DNA of 64,000 nucleotides from Cupriavidus sp. 2SB (GCF_005503625.1 NZ_SCMX01000026.1:1-64000), one strand, 5' to 3'; counted from the first letter of the stretch, positions 32,722-42,052 are shown. The notes: generated from the sequence alone by a model not told the origin. Program-made: numbers and translations.

Positions 32722-32889
32722 TACACGCTGGGCCCTGGATGACCGGGGACTTTCCCTGTCATCCAATTCGATTACTTTACGGTGCGTTGTCGTCCTTACC
32801 CCGCGCGGCGCATCCTTTTATTTCGTGCCGTGCGGTCAGTCTGTGCCAGCAGGTGCAGGCCTCCGCACGGCATACCGCTTTTATTGCGC

Positions 32890-32903
32890 GCTCTTTAACA
32901 ATT
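32890..32903 (+). promoter_or_regulatory. boxA-like antitermination element
   Basis: GCTCTTTAACAATT matches the boxA sequence of ribosomal RNA leaders (TGCTCTTTAACA). It is followed at 32908-32929 by a TCCGCTC/GAGCGGA hairpin, in the order boxA then stem-loop. Confidence 0.5.
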
Positions 32904-33074
32904 AGCTTCCGCTCAGCCGAAGAGCGGAGAGGCTCCCGTATTGTTTCAAACGTCTGTCCTCCAATAAGCTGAAGCAACCATAGCTCGTTTGGGGGGTATG
33001 GATGAAACAAGCCATGTCTTATAAATTGTTCACCAGCAGCAAAAACAACATAAGAGCCACAAATAGCAATTAGA

Positions 33075-33089
33075 TGGCAATCGGATTGG
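33075..33089 (+). promoter_or_regulatory. Probable sigma-54 promoter of flp
   Basis: TGGCAATCGGATTGG has a perfect -24 part and spacing; the -12 part is TTGG in place of TTGC. It lies 60 bp before the flp start codon. Confidence 0.5.
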
Positions 33090-33148
33090 GGTCAGAAAGC
33101 ACTGCTGGAATCCACTCAGGGGTAACTCACTTTTCGGGAGTGAACATC

Positions 33149-33349
33149 ATGAAGCATCTGGCGCGCATCCACACCAACAAGCTCACCAAACGCACCCAGC
33201 GCGGTGCCACGGCTATCGAGTATGGCCTCATCGTCGGCCTCATCGCACTCGGGGTAGTCACCGGTGCGACGAGCCTCGGCACGAATCTCGGCACGGGTTT
33301 CGACACACTCGCGAACAAGGTTTCAGGCTTGTTCACCGCGAAGCCGTAG
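33149..33349 (+). CDS. flp: Flp/Fap type IVb major pilin
   Basis: A 66-residue type IVb prepilin. The leader ends in TQRG, with predicted cleavage after G19, leaving mature ATAIEYGLIVGLIALGVV with the Glu5-Tyr6 pair needed for processing and assembly. The rest is a short Gly/Thr-rich tail. It is the structural subunit of the Tad adhesion pilus. The ATG at 33149 gives the usual leader; an upstream start is not supported. No prepilin peptidase gene follows. Confidence 0.93.
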   Translation: MKHLARIHTNKLTKRTQRGATAIEYGLIVGLIALGVVTGATSLGTNLGTGFDTLANKVSGLFTAKP

Positions 33350-33713
33350 CAGGCGTCCCCAAGGTACACCATTCGCTGACTCACGGGTTGCAGTACCGTC
33401 CGCGGCTTCCGCTCGCGGCGGTGGCTGCTCGCGCCGTGCGTCCACACTGATCTCTACCGGCTGGCAACGGCACGCGGGGGCGGTTGCCGGACGGAAGAGT
33501 CTTGCAGCAAGGCAACTGAAGAAGTGGTAGCTCGGCACTGGCCGCAGGCAATCACGGACGGCCAGGCAAGGACAGTAAGAGTGGTTCCAAGTCGCGAAGC
33601 GTAGTGCGAGTACGCCCAATGGGCACACCGTCCCCGGGGCCGGCCATGCCGGCCCCGGCGGAACGGTGCCGGGTCGCCATCGGGTTGGCGCATCGAACAT
33701 GTCTGGGTGAAGC
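33350..33713. other. Gap between flp and tadE with a strong hairpin
   Basis: 364 bp with no convincing gene on either strand. Its main feature is the perfect GGGGCCGGC/GCCGGCCCC stem at 33636-33656 with no T-tract. The tadV/cpaA prepilin peptidase gene often found here is missing. A processing or attenuating structure could let flp be expressed more than the downstream machinery. Confidence 0.6.
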
Positions 33714-34175
33714 ATGGCATCACGGGGAAACGCGCATCGTCATCGCGACGACGGTGCCGTAGCGCTTGAGTTCGCATTGGTGTTTCCGCTCCTGCTGGCA
33801 GTGGTTCTGGGCATCGTCTACTACGGCGTGATCCTGGCCATGCAGCAGGTGCTCACGCTCGCCGCCGAGGAAGGTGCGCGGGCTGCCTTGCGTTATCCCC
33901 TCACAACGAATAACGGCACGCTGGCCGATACCGTGGCCCTGCGTGTTTCTGCCGCGGAACAGACGGCGCGCGGCACGCTGCCTGCCACCGTAGAGTCCAA
34001 CCTGACCAAGGGTGCCGTGGCCCAGGCCGTTGCCTGCACCGCGCCCGCCGGGCAGCAATGTGTACAGGTCACGCTGAACCTGCCCACCAATTCGCTGCTG
34101 CCGGTGATGCCATTCGTTCCCGTGCCTGCCTCGCTGACCGGGCAGGCCATTGTCCAGCTTTCTCCCGATACGTGA
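33714..34175 (+). CDS. TadE-like minor pseudopilin
   Basis: A 153-residue TadE-family protein. The N-terminal prepilin-like stretch is GAVALEFALVFPLLLAVVLG, with Glu at the expected place, followed by a periplasmic domain with two cysteines (ACTAPAGQQC). TadE and TadF pseudopilins are needed for Flp pilus assembly. It opens the tad gene series after the hairpin gap. Confidence 0.85.
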   Translation: MASRGNAHRHRDDGAVALEFALVFPLLLAVVLGIVYYGVILAMQQVLTLAAEEGARAALRYPLTTNNGTLADTVALRVSAAEQTARGTLPATVESNLTKGAVAQAVACTAPAGQQCVQVTLNLPTNSLLPVMPFVPVPASLTGQAIVQLSPDT

Positions 34176-34241
34176 ACCCATGGAGCCGCCTCGTTCGACG
34201 CGCACTGCGTTGCCTTCCAACACTTCGTACAGGAGACCGAC

Positions 34242-35186
34242 ATGAGCAGTAAACAGATACGGATACTCGCCGTCGTCCTGCTGGTGCTGGCCGGACTGCT
34301 GGCGTTGATGGCCTGGCGCGTTGCACGGCATCAGCCGCTGCCCGCTGTCAGCACGGAGCAGGCGGCCTCGCACGCGGTGGTGGTCACCACGCGCGCGGTG
34401 GAAGCGGGCAAGCCGCTGCCGGCCGATGCGTTGACCGTGATGCAGTTGCCGATGGACCCGGCAGGCGGCTATCGAGACATCTCGCGCGTGGCGGGACAGG
34501 TGCCGCTGGTCAATCTCGGCGCCCATGTGCCCGTGCTCGAAAGCCAGTTGCTGGCAGGACTGGCGCGGCAGATTCCCGAGGGCGACCGCGCGTTGGCCGT
34601 GGCGGTGGATGAAGTGGTGGGCGTGGGCCACCAGGTGCAGCCGGGCGATTTCGTGGATGTGTTCGTGATCCTGCGTCGCGACAGCCAGGAAATCACCGAC
34701 AGCCAGACCCGGCTGCTGCTCTCGCACCTGCGCGTGCTGGCTTACGGCGCGGGTGCGGTGAACGAATCGGCCAAGGCGCAGGGCGAGCAGATGATGGCGC
34801 GGCGTGAAGGGGCCAAGACGGCGGTGCTGTCGGTGCCGGTGGATCAGGTGGGCAAGCTCGCGATGGCGCAGCAGGCCGGCCGCTTGATCCTGGCGCTGCG
34901 CAATCCAAAGGATGAATCGGTGCCGAGCGAAGGCATGTACAGCGAGCCGCCGCCCGTGTTGCAGGCCCGCGCGGGTGTGCCGCCGCCTGCGGAGCGTGCG
35001 CCGGTGGACAGGGCCATGGCGGGCGTGAGCCTGGCGGGGCTGGTGCGCAGCGATGCATCGCGTCCCGCCGCAGCAGGCGTGCGGCAGGTATCGGCGCCGG
35101 TGCAGACGCCGATGGCACGACGCGATAACCCGGACAACCGCAGCGGCGTGGAAGTGATCCGCGCCGGCAAGCGAGACATCGAATAA
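34242..35186 (+). CDS. cpaB: Flp pilus assembly protein CpaB (RcpC)
   Basis: A 314-residue CpaB/RcpC protein: N-terminal membrane anchor (IRILAVVLLVLAGLLALMAW), an SAF domain (about residues 47-110, VTTRAVEAGKPLPADALTV) and a CpaB region with QPGDFVDVFVILRR. It is a periplasmic part of the Tad secretin complex. The C-terminal third is Pro/Ala/Arg-rich and probably flexible. It lies 66 bp behind tadE. Confidence 0.9.
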   Translation: MSSKQIRILAVVLLVLAGLLALMAWRVARHQPLPAVSTEQAASHAVVVTTRAVEAGKPLPADALTVMQLPMDPAGGYRDISRVAGQVPLVNLGAHVPVLESQLLAGLARQIPEGDRALAVAVDEVVGVGHQVQPGDFVDVFVILRRDSQEITDSQTRLLLSHLRVLAYGAGAVNESAKAQGEQMMARREGAKTAVLSVPVDQVGKLAMAQQAGRLILALRNPKDESVPSEGMYSEPPPVLQARAGVPPPAERAPVDRAMAGVSLAGLVRSDASRPAAAGVRQVSAPVQTPMARRDNPDNRSGVEVIRAGKRDIE

Positions 35187-35199
35187 CGGACCACACGGC

Positions 35200-36624
35200 A
35201 TGAGCAAACTGATCGAAGACCGTGTTTTGGCGCGCATGCGCAAGAAGACGAATGCCCTGGCATGGGCCGCGCTGATGGCGCTGGCGGCGGCCTCGGCCCT
35301 CACCATGCGTCCGGCCGACGCGCAACTTGCCACGGATGCGCCGCCGGTGGCATCCACGACCTCCATCCGCACGCTGCGCCTGATGGCCGGCGCGCAGCAG
35401 GAGATCCGGCCCGGCCAGGCGCTGGAGCGTGTGGCGGTGGGCAATCCGGCGGTGGCCGATGCGCTGCTGCTGAAGAACAAGGGCGGCGTGCCGACGGTGC
35501 TTGTGGTGGCGAAGAAGCCGGGCACCACGGACCTGATGCTCTGGACCCGCAACGGACCGCCCGTGAGCTACACGGTACAGGTGGATGCCGTGGCGCAGGA
35601 TGCGGGCGGCGCAAAGATCGAGACGTCCGCTGCCGGTGCCACGATCAGCGGCGAGTCGCCAAACTCCGCGGCTGCCGCGCGTGCGCAGTTGGCAGCGCGT
35701 GCGGCGGTGGCCGGCGCCGATGGCAAGGGCGGCGTGGTTGTGGATCGGTCCATCGTGCCGGTATCGGGCACGGTGCAGGTCGATGTGAAAGTCGTGGAGA
35801 TCAGCCGCACCGTGCTGAAGGAGGTGGGACTGAACTTCCTGCGCAGCAAGAACGGATTCGCGTTCGGCTCGTTCAGCCCGTCGTCGCTGACCAAGGCGGA
35901 CAACATCACGATGCCGAATCCGGTGATCGAGACCGTGTCGCCCATCAGCAGCGCGTTCAACCTCGTCGCGGCGTCGGCATCGAAAGGCATTTTCGCGAAC
36001 CTGAGCCTGCTGGAGTCCAACGGTCTGGTGCGCGTGCTGGCGGAGCCGAGTCTTGTTGCGCTGTCGGGCCAGAGTGCGAGTTTCCTCGCCGGTGGCGAAA
36101 TCCCGATTCCCGTGCCGCAGGCGCTGGGCACGACGACGATCCAGTTCAAGCCGTTTGGTATCGGTTTGACGGTGTCGCCCACGGTGTTGTCCAGCGATCG
36201 CATCGCGTTGAAGGTGGCGCCCGAGGCAAGCGATCTCGATCCGTCGCGCGGCATCTCGATCAATGGCGCATCGGTGCCGGCCATCGTCACGCGGCGCGCT
36301 GACACGATGATCGAACTGGGCGATGGAGAGAGCTTTGTGATCGGCGGGCTGGTCAGCCGCAACACGGTGAGCAACGTGAGCAAGGTGCCGTTCCTGGGAG
36401 ACCTGCCCGTGCTGGGTGCGTTCTTCAAGAACCTGAATTTCCACCAGGAGGACCGCGAACTGATGATCGTGGTGACGCCGCATCTGGTGAAGCCGCTGGC
36501 CCGCGATTCGCAGGCGGCGGCCAATGTGGCCAACGACGGCCGCACGACGTCGAGCCCCAACGTCTGGGGCCGCTTCGTGATGGGCGAGTACGTGGACCGG
36601 ACACTGCCGGGATTCTCCCGGTAA
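35200..36624 (+). CDS. cpaC: Tad outer-membrane secretin CpaC (RcpA)
   Basis: A 474-residue type II/III-like secretin. It has a signal peptide (to about residue 41), an N-terminal BON/pilus-assembly domain (AGAQQEIRPGQALERVAVG), and a secretin domain from about residue 190 (VDVKVVEISRTVLKEVGLNF; LAEPSLVALSGQSASFLAGGE; VPFLGDLPVLGAFFK). It makes the outer-membrane channel for the pilus. It starts 13 bp behind cpaB. Confidence 0.93.
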   Translation: MSKLIEDRVLARMRKKTNALAWAALMALAAASALTMRPADAQLATDAPPVASTTSIRTLRLMAGAQQEIRPGQALERVAVGNPAVADALLLKNKGGVPTVLVVAKKPGTTDLMLWTRNGPPVSYTVQVDAVAQDAGGAKIETSAAGATISGESPNSAAAARAQLAARAAVAGADGKGGVVVDRSIVPVSGTVQVDVKVVEISRTVLKEVGLNFLRSKNGFAFGSFSPSSLTKADNITMPNPVIETVSPISSAFNLVAASASKGIFANLSLLESNGLVRVLAEPSLVALSGQSASFLAGGEIPIPVPQALGTTTIQFKPFGIGLTVSPTVLSSDRIALKVAPEASDLDPSRGISINGASVPAIVTRRADTMIELGDGESFVIGGLVSRNTVSNVSKVPFLGDLPVLGAFFKNLNFHQEDRELMIVVTPHLVKPLARDSQAAANVANDGRTTSSPNVWGRFVMGEYVDRTLPGFSR

Positions 36625-36660
36625 CCGTCAACTGCATGGCTGATGGAGCGAGACAGGCGG

Positions 36661-37881
36661 ATGGATGACTTTCTGCTGAACACCACGCACGAGGAAGTGC
36701 GCCACTGGCTGGGCCACGCGCTCCAGGGTGCTGGCAGGCTCGTCGCCGAGGATGGCGCACAGGAGGCGTTCATCGACCAGATCGGCGCGCTGCGCCCGGG
36801 GCTGGTCTTCCTCGATTTCACGGCGGCACACGCGAGCGCGTCGGCGCGGCTGGCCGAACAGGTGGTGCGGCTGTTTCCGCAACTGCCGATGGTGGCGGTG
36901 GGCCATGCGGCCGAATCCGAGACCATGCTCACGGCGATGCGCGCCGGCGTGCGCGATTTCATCGACCTGCGCGGCGCACCCGCACAGGCCACGGCCGCCG
37001 TGAAGCGGCTGGTGGTGCCGCGCGCCCAGGTGCGTGCCGTGACGCACAAGGATCGGCACGGCAAGGTAGTGGCGCTGCTCGGCGCACGGCCCGGTGTGGG
37101 CGTGACGAGTCTCGCGGTCAACCTTGCCGCGGCGGTGCGGCAGCGGCAGGACGCAGAAGTGCTGCTGCTCGATCTTGGACTGCCCGCACGCGATGGCGCG
37201 CTGTACCTCAACATCGCGCCGGAATTCCATTTCGTGGAGGCCGTGCGCAATGTGCGCCGCTTCGATCATGTGTTCGTGCAGACGGCGCTCGCGCGCCACG
37301 CCAACGGCGTGTCCGTGCTGCCGCTGCCGGCCACGCTGGCCGAACTGCGCGACATCTCGTACTCCGAAGCCCTCACGCTGTTCGACCGCCTGCGCGCGTT
37401 CTTCGATCTTCAGGTGATCGACCTCGGCGGCTTCACCAATGCGGAGTTCATGGCACAGATCGTCAAGGCGGCCGATGCCGTGGTGCTGGTGGCCGAGCAG
37501 AGCGTGGGCGCGATCGTGTCCGCAGCCGAAGTCGTGCAGGAGTTGCACAAGCGCGAGGTGGAGCGGCAGGACATGCATCTGCTGGTCTCGCGTTTCGATC
37601 CCGAGTTGGGCGTGGAGGCGCAGCAGATCGCCGAGCGCATCGGTGTGTCGAGCGTTGGGACGCTGCCCGACCGGCGCGCGGCGCTGCTGCAGGCCGCCAA
37701 TCGTGGCGTGGTGCTGGCCGACGAGGCACCCGCCGATCCCTACGTGCGCGCCCTGGGCGCGTTGATGGAGCGGCTGGGATACCACGCCGGACAACTGTCC
37801 GAGCGCGGCATCCTGGCACGGATCAAGGACAAACTGCCCGATGCGCTGCGTGTGGCGCGCACTGCCCGGGCCGGGAACTGA
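36661..37881 (+). CDS. TadZ/CpaE-like pilus localisation ATPase
   Basis: A 406-residue MinD/ParA-related protein. A receiver-like N-terminal domain (to about residue 110) precedes the P-loop region GARPGVGVTSLAVNLA. The Walker lysine is replaced by Val and the signature lysine by Arg, as in atypical TadZ proteins, so strong ATPase activity is doubtful. TadZ localises the Tad machinery, often to a pole. The ATG at 36661 has a GGAG ribosome-binding site; 36643 is a possible earlier start. Confidence 0.87.
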   Translation: MDDFLLNTTHEEVRHWLGHALQGAGRLVAEDGAQEAFIDQIGALRPGLVFLDFTAAHASASARLAEQVVRLFPQLPMVAVGHAAESETMLTAMRAGVRDFIDLRGAPAQATAAVKRLVVPRAQVRAVTHKDRHGKVVALLGARPGVGVTSLAVNLAAAVRQRQDAEVLLLDLGLPARDGALYLNIAPEFHFVEAVRNVRRFDHVFVQTALARHANGVSVLPLPATLAELRDISYSEALTLFDRLRAFFDLQVIDLGGFTNAEFMAQIVKAADAVVLVAEQSVGAIVSAAEVVQELHKREVERQDMHLLVSRFDPELGVEAQQIAERIGVSSVGTLPDRRAALLQAANRGVVLADEAPADPYVRALGALMERLGYHAGQLSERGILARIKDKLPDALRVARTARAGN

Positions 37882-37882
37882 C

Positions 37883-39199
37883 ATGACCGACGCGATTGAA
37901 TTCTCGGACAACACCGCCGCTCCGTTTCCTGTTTCGCAGGAGTTCCACAAGATCAAGGAGGCCGCGCACGAGCACCTGCTCACCCGCATCGAGGAACTGG
38001 GCGCGGAGTTCGGGCGATGGTCGCGCGCGGCCATCCAGCGCTTTGTCGATCTGGAACTGGAGAGCTTCACGCGCTTGCGCCGCATCCCGATCAACGAGGC
38101 GGAACTGAAGCAGATCTCCGAGGCCCTGACCAAGGAGCTGGCGGGCTTCGGTCCCATCGAGGATCTGCTGCACGATCCCGCCGTGGAAGACATCCTCGTC
38201 AACGGCCATCACGACGTGTACGTGTCGCGCCATGGCGTGCTGGAGCGCATACCGGTGCGCTTCGCGGACAACGGCCACTTGCTGCGCATCGTGCGTCGCA
38301 TCCTGGCGCCGATTGGCCGCCGGCTGGACGAGTCGAACCCGATGGTCGATGCGCGTCTGCCCGACGGGGGCCGCATCAACGTGATCATCCCGCCGCTGGC
38401 ATTGGCCGGCCCCGTGGTCTCGATTCGCAAGTTCCGCAAGGACCCGCTCACGCCCGCAGACCTGCAGGGGCTTGGCACGATGAGCCCGGAGATCACCGAG
38501 CTGCTCGAAGCCGCAGTGCGGGCGCGCTGCAACATCCTGGTGAGCGGCGGTACAAGTTCGGGCAAGACCTCGCTGCTCAACGCGCTGGCCACGTTCATCC
38601 CCGTCACCGAGCGCGTGATCACGATCGAGGACACGGCCGAGTTGGCACTGAACCATCCGCACGTGGTGCGGCTGGAGAGCCGGCCCGGCGGCTTCGAGGG
38701 CACGGGCACGGTGACGATTCGCGACCTGCTGCGCAACAGTCTGCGGATGCGGCCGGACCGCATCATCGTGGGCGAAGTGCGCGGCGGCGAGGTGCTGGAG
38801 ATGCTGCAGGCGATGAGCACGGGGCACGATGGCTCGATGGGCACCATCCACGCGAGCAGTCCGCGCGAATGCCTGTACCGGCTGGAGATGCTGGCGGGCT
38901 TTGCAGGCTTCCAGGGCAGCGAGGTGAGCCTGCGCCGCCAGATCGCCAACGCGGTGGATTTCATCGTGCAGATCGGGCGGCTGTCGAGTGGCCGGCGTCG
39001 CATCGTGTCGATCACCGAGGTCACAGGGCTGGGGGACAACATCATCTCCACGCAGGAGCTGTATCGGCACGAGCCCGTGCAGAACCCGGACGGCACCGAG
39101 ACCGATCGCTGGCAGGCGCTCGGCATCCTGCCGCATTCGCCCAAGCTGGCGCGCTTGCGCCCGGCCGGCTTCGCGCTGGATGACCGCTTTGATCTCTAG
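37883..39199 (+). CDS. cpaF: Tad secretion ATPase CpaF/TadA
   Basis: A 438-residue hexameric secretion ATPase of the type II/IV family. The P-loop is SGGTSSGKTSLLNAL, the Asp box ITIEDTAEL, the Walker B region RIIVGEVRGGEVLEML and the His box GSMGTIHASS. It powers Flp pilus extension and probably retraction at the inner membrane. It begins one base after the tadZ stop; its last 20 bases overlap tadB. Confidence 0.94.
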   Translation: MTDAIEFSDNTAAPFPVSQEFHKIKEAAHEHLLTRIEELGAEFGRWSRAAIQRFVDLELESFTRLRRIPINEAELKQISEALTKELAGFGPIEDLLHDPAVEDILVNGHHDVYVSRHGVLERIPVRFADNGHLLRIVRRILAPIGRRLDESNPMVDARLPDGGRINVIIPPLALAGPVVSIRKFRKDPLTPADLQGLGTMSPEITELLEAAVRARCNILVSGGTSSGKTSLLNALATFIPVTERVITIEDTAELALNHPHVVRLESRPGGFEGTGTVTIRDLLRNSLRMRPDRIIVGEVRGGEVLEMLQAMSTGHDGSMGTIHASSPRECLYRLEMLAGFAGFQGSEVSLRRQIANAVDFIVQIGRLSSGRRRIVSITEVTGLGDNIISTQELYRHEPVQNPDGTETDRWQALGILPHSPKLARLRPAGFALDDRFDL

Positions 39200-40118
39200 C
39201 GCCAGCCTCCTCATCGCCGCGTGTGCCCTGGTGCTGCTGGGGCTGGGCCTGCTGATGCTGGCCACGGCGCGCGCGCGCGGCCACGCCGAACACGCGCGTG
39301 CGCACCTGACGGCGCAGACCGAGCAGGTCCGTGCGCGCTACGCCGTGGCGTCGGAGCCGGCACAGCCGGGCACGACGCGCGACCTGCGCCGCCGCTGGAC
39401 GGAACTGCTGCGCCGCGCCGACCTGACACCGGCACGTGGCACCTACCTGCGCTGGGGCGCGCCGCCGCTGGTACTGGTGCTGATCGGCGCGCTGGCGGGT
39501 GGCCTGATCGGCGCGGTGTCGATGTTGCTGACCGGCGGGGCGCTGCTCGTGTTCGTGCTGTCGATGCGCATTCGCCGCATCAAGGACAAGATGCTGCGCC
39601 AGTTGCCCGGCTTTCTCGATGGCGTGGTGCGGTTGATGACCATCGGCAGCAGTGTGCCGGCAGCGTTCCAGAACTCCGTAGCCAATACCGAGCCGCCTTT
39701 GCGCCAGTGTCTGGTGCAGGCCATCCATCTGCAGCGTGCGGGCAAGGAACTCGATCAGGCGGTGCTGCACGTAGGACGCGCGTACCGGCTCGACGAACTG
39801 GTCATCGTGTCGTCCGTGCTGCGGCTGTCGCAACGCTATGGCGGACGGGCCGACGTGGTCATGGAGCGCACGGCCACATTCATGCGCGACCGGGAGGAAG
39901 CGCAGCGTGAACTGCTGGCGCTGTCGGCAGAGACGCGCCTCTCGGCATGGGTGCTGGGGCTGTTGCCGCTGGTGGTGGCGGGCGGGTTGTTCGTGATGAA
40001 TGCGGGCTACATCATGCTGATGTGGCGCGATCCGTCGGGCCGTTCGATGCTGATCGGCGCGGGCATGCTGGAGATCATCGGCGTGCTGCTGCTGTACCGG
40101 CTGGCAAAGTCGATCTAG
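39180..40118 (+). CDS. tadB: Tad inner-membrane platform protein TadB
   Basis: A 312-residue type II secretion F-domain protein with an N-terminal membrane segment, a pair of helices near residues 95-130, the cytoplasmic F domain (LPGFLDGVVRLMTIGSSVPAAF) and two C-terminal helices. It forms the inner-membrane platform with TadC. The ATG at 39180 overlaps the end of cpaF by 20 bases, a normal arrangement for tad operons. Confidence 0.9.
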   Translation: MTALISSASLLIAACALVLLGLGLLMLATARARGHAEHARAHLTAQTEQVRARYAVASEPAQPGTTRDLRRRWTELLRRADLTPARGTYLRWGAPPLVLVLIGALAGGLIGAVSMLLTGGALLVFVLSMRIRRIKDKMLRQLPGFLDGVVRLMTIGSSVPAAFQNSVANTEPPLRQCLVQAIHLQRAGKELDQAVLHVGRAYRLDELVIVSSVLRLSQRYGGRADVVMERTATFMRDREEAQRELLALSAETRLSAWVLGLLPLVVAGGLFVMNAGYIMLMWRDPSGRSMLIGAGMLEIIGVLLLYRLAKSI

Positions 40119-40127
40119 GGGCGCGCG

Positions 40128-41225
40128 ATGCAGATCGAACTCTCGCTCCTGGTGTCTGCCAGCCTGTTCGTCGCAGCCGGTGCGCTCGCGCTGCTGGCGT
40201 GGCCGCTGATGCAGCAGTGGCGGCAGCGGCGGACGGCCACGCGCACGATCGATGCCGCACTGCAAAGGCAGGCAGCCCACGTAGCGCAGGTTGCGCAGGC
40301 TGCGGCCGGCGCAGCGCCGGCAGTCACGATGCCTTCATCGCCTGCCACGACCTCGGCAGCGCAGACGCCGCAGATGTCTGCCCGCGCCGCGTCGGCGGCT
40401 GCGGCCATTGCAAAGGGCGCCACGCCTGGTGCTCCCGCCTCGCTCGGCACGAAGATCGGTGCCGAATTCGGCGAGCGCTTCAACCAGCGCTGGCTGGAGT
40501 CGCGGCTCGGGCGCGCGGTGGTCACGCAGGAAGAGCAGTTGCTGCTGGAGCAGAGCGGCTTCTACGGCGTGCAGCCGCGTGCGGTGTTCGGGGGCATTCG
40601 CGTACTGGTGCCCACTGTGCTGGCCGTGTGCGTATTTGCGTGGCGGATCGACAAAGGACTGATGCCGGCATTGGTGTCGGCGTTCGTTGCGTTCGCATTG
40701 CTGTTCCTGCTCCCCAAGTTCATCCTGCGGCGCCGCGTGCGCAACCGCGTGGCACAGGTGGCGGAAGAACTGCCGGTGCTGATCGACATGCTGCGGTTGC
40801 TGCAGGGCGTGGGATTGTCGATCGACCAGAGCCTGCAGATCATCGTGGTGGAGTTCGGCACGATGCTGCGCGTGCTGGGTCCGGAATTGCAACGCGCCAA
40901 CCAGCAGTTTGCATCGGGCCGCTCGCGGGAGCAGACGTTGATGCGGATTGGCAAGCTGTTCGATGACGAGGACCTCAAGAGCCTGATCACGCTGTTGACG
41001 CAGGTGGATCGCCACGGCGGCGCGGTGCAGGAGCCGCTGAGGCAGTTTGGCGAGCGACTGCAAGTGGCACGCAAGGCGCGCCTGAAGGACAAGATCGGCC
41101 GGCTCACCGTCAAGATGACCGGCGTGATGGTGGTCAGCCTGCTGCCGGTGCTGCTGATCCTGACAGCGGGCCCCGGTTTCCTGGGCGTGATACGCATGCT
41201 TTCGCGCATGAACGGAGGACATTGA
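40128..41225 (+). CDS. tadC: Tad inner-membrane platform protein TadC
   Basis: A 365-residue F-domain protein with an N-terminal anchor, an Ala/Pro/Thr-rich linker (about residues 50-105, unusually long), two central helices, the F domain (AEELPVLIDMLRLLQGVGLSI) and a C-terminal helix (MVVSLLPVLLILTAGPGF). It pairs with TadB. It is nine bases downstream of tadB, and its stop codon overlaps the next start. Confidence 0.9.
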   Translation: MQIELSLLVSASLFVAAGALALLAWPLMQQWRQRRTATRTIDAALQRQAAHVAQVAQAAAGAAPAVTMPSSPATTSAAQTPQMSARAASAAAAIAKGATPGAPASLGTKIGAEFGERFNQRWLESRLGRAVVTQEEQLLLEQSGFYGVQPRAVFGGIRVLVPTVLAVCVFAWRIDKGLMPALVSAFVAFALLFLLPKFILRRRVRNRVAQVAEELPVLIDMLRLLQGVGLSIDQSLQIIVVEFGTMLRVLGPELQRANQQFASGRSREQTLMRIGKLFDDEDLKSLITLLTQVDRHGGAVQEPLRQFGERLQVARKARLKDKIGRLTVKMTGVMVVSLLPVLLILTAGPGFLGVIRMLSRMNGGH

Positions 41226-42052
41226 TGACGCAACAGATCAGGGCGCCGTGGATGTTGGCTGCGCTGGCCGCATTGATGACCACGCTCGTGCTGGGCGGCT
41301 GTGCCACGCCACCCGGCAGTGCCGACGCACTGGCACGCCAGACCGAGGCGCAGATCGAACTGGCGCGCCTGCAGGAGAAGGAGGCACGCGCCGAGTACAA
41401 CGACCAGGGCGTGTACCTGGGATTGATCGGCCGCATGCAGCAGGAGGGAATGTACTACGCGTCGCTGGCCCACGTCGACGCATTTCAGAAGAAGTTCGGC
41501 AGCAACACCGCGCTGCAGGTCCTGCGCGCCGATGCGTTACGCGAGACGGGTCAGGATGACGCGGCGCTGCAGGCTTATCGCGACCTGCTGAACACGGATC
41601 GCGCTGCGCGTGCACGCCATGGCATGGGTCTGGTGCTGGGCCGGCAGGGCGATTTCATGCGCGCCGCCGTTGAGTTGCGGCAGGCCGCTGCGATCGATCC
41701 CGTCAATGCACAGGTTGCCAACGATCTCGGATACGCGTTGATGCGCGGCGGCGCCCTGCAGGAGGCGCGCGTGCCGGTGATGCAGGCGCTGGAACTCGAT
41801 GCCAACAATCCGCGCGCCATCAGCAACGCGGTGGTGTGGATGCTGGCCACGGGCAAGCGCTCGGAAGCCAACGCGATGATGCAGCGCGCGGCAATGCCGG
41901 AGCCGACGCGCGCCGCCGTGCGCAAGGAAGCGGATCGCGTGGCAAAGGCCGCGCAACAGCGCGAGAAAGCCGCGCCGCGCGGCACCGCCAGCGCGGTAGT
42001 GAATTCACATGCCACGCAAGCCGTGGCGCTCAACGCAGGAGCCCGGCCATGA
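41225..42052 (+). CDS. TadD-like TPR lipoprotein
   Basis: A 275-residue lipoprotein (lipobox LVLGGCAT) with tetratricopeptide-type helices around residues 95-215 (LRADALRETGQDDAALQAYRD; DLGYALMRGGALQEARVPVMQ). TadD acts as a pilotin-like assembly factor for the Tad secretin. The ATG at 41225 shares one base with the tadC stop. The C-terminal 40 residues are Ala/Arg/Lys-rich. Confidence 0.85.
   Translation: MTQQIRAPWMLAALAALMTTLVLGGCATPPGSADALARQTEAQIELARLQEKEARAEYNDQGVYLGLIGRMQQEGMYYASLAHVDAFQKKFGSNTALQVLRADALRETGQDDAALQAYRDLLNTDRAARARHGMGLVLGRQGDFMRAAVELRQAAAIDPVNAQVANDLGYALMRGGALQEARVPVMQALELDANNPRAISNAVVWMLATGKRSEANAMMQRAAMPEPTRAAVRKEADRVAKAAQQREKAAPRGTASAVVNSHATQAVALNAGARP

Larger units (their letters stand above)
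32722..33148. other. Long leader region of the flp-tad locus
   Basis: 427 bp without a gene and visibly richer in A/T than the surroundings. It contains an rRNA-type boxA element followed by a small hairpin, and a near-consensus -24/-12 element close to flp. It probably carries the main promoter(s) of the pilus operon. Confidence 0.6.

Noticed and set aside
33720..36483. Two minus-strand frames of about 600 codons across tadE, cpaB and cpaC
   Set aside because: Antisense shadows of the tad genes with no domain or ribosome-binding site.
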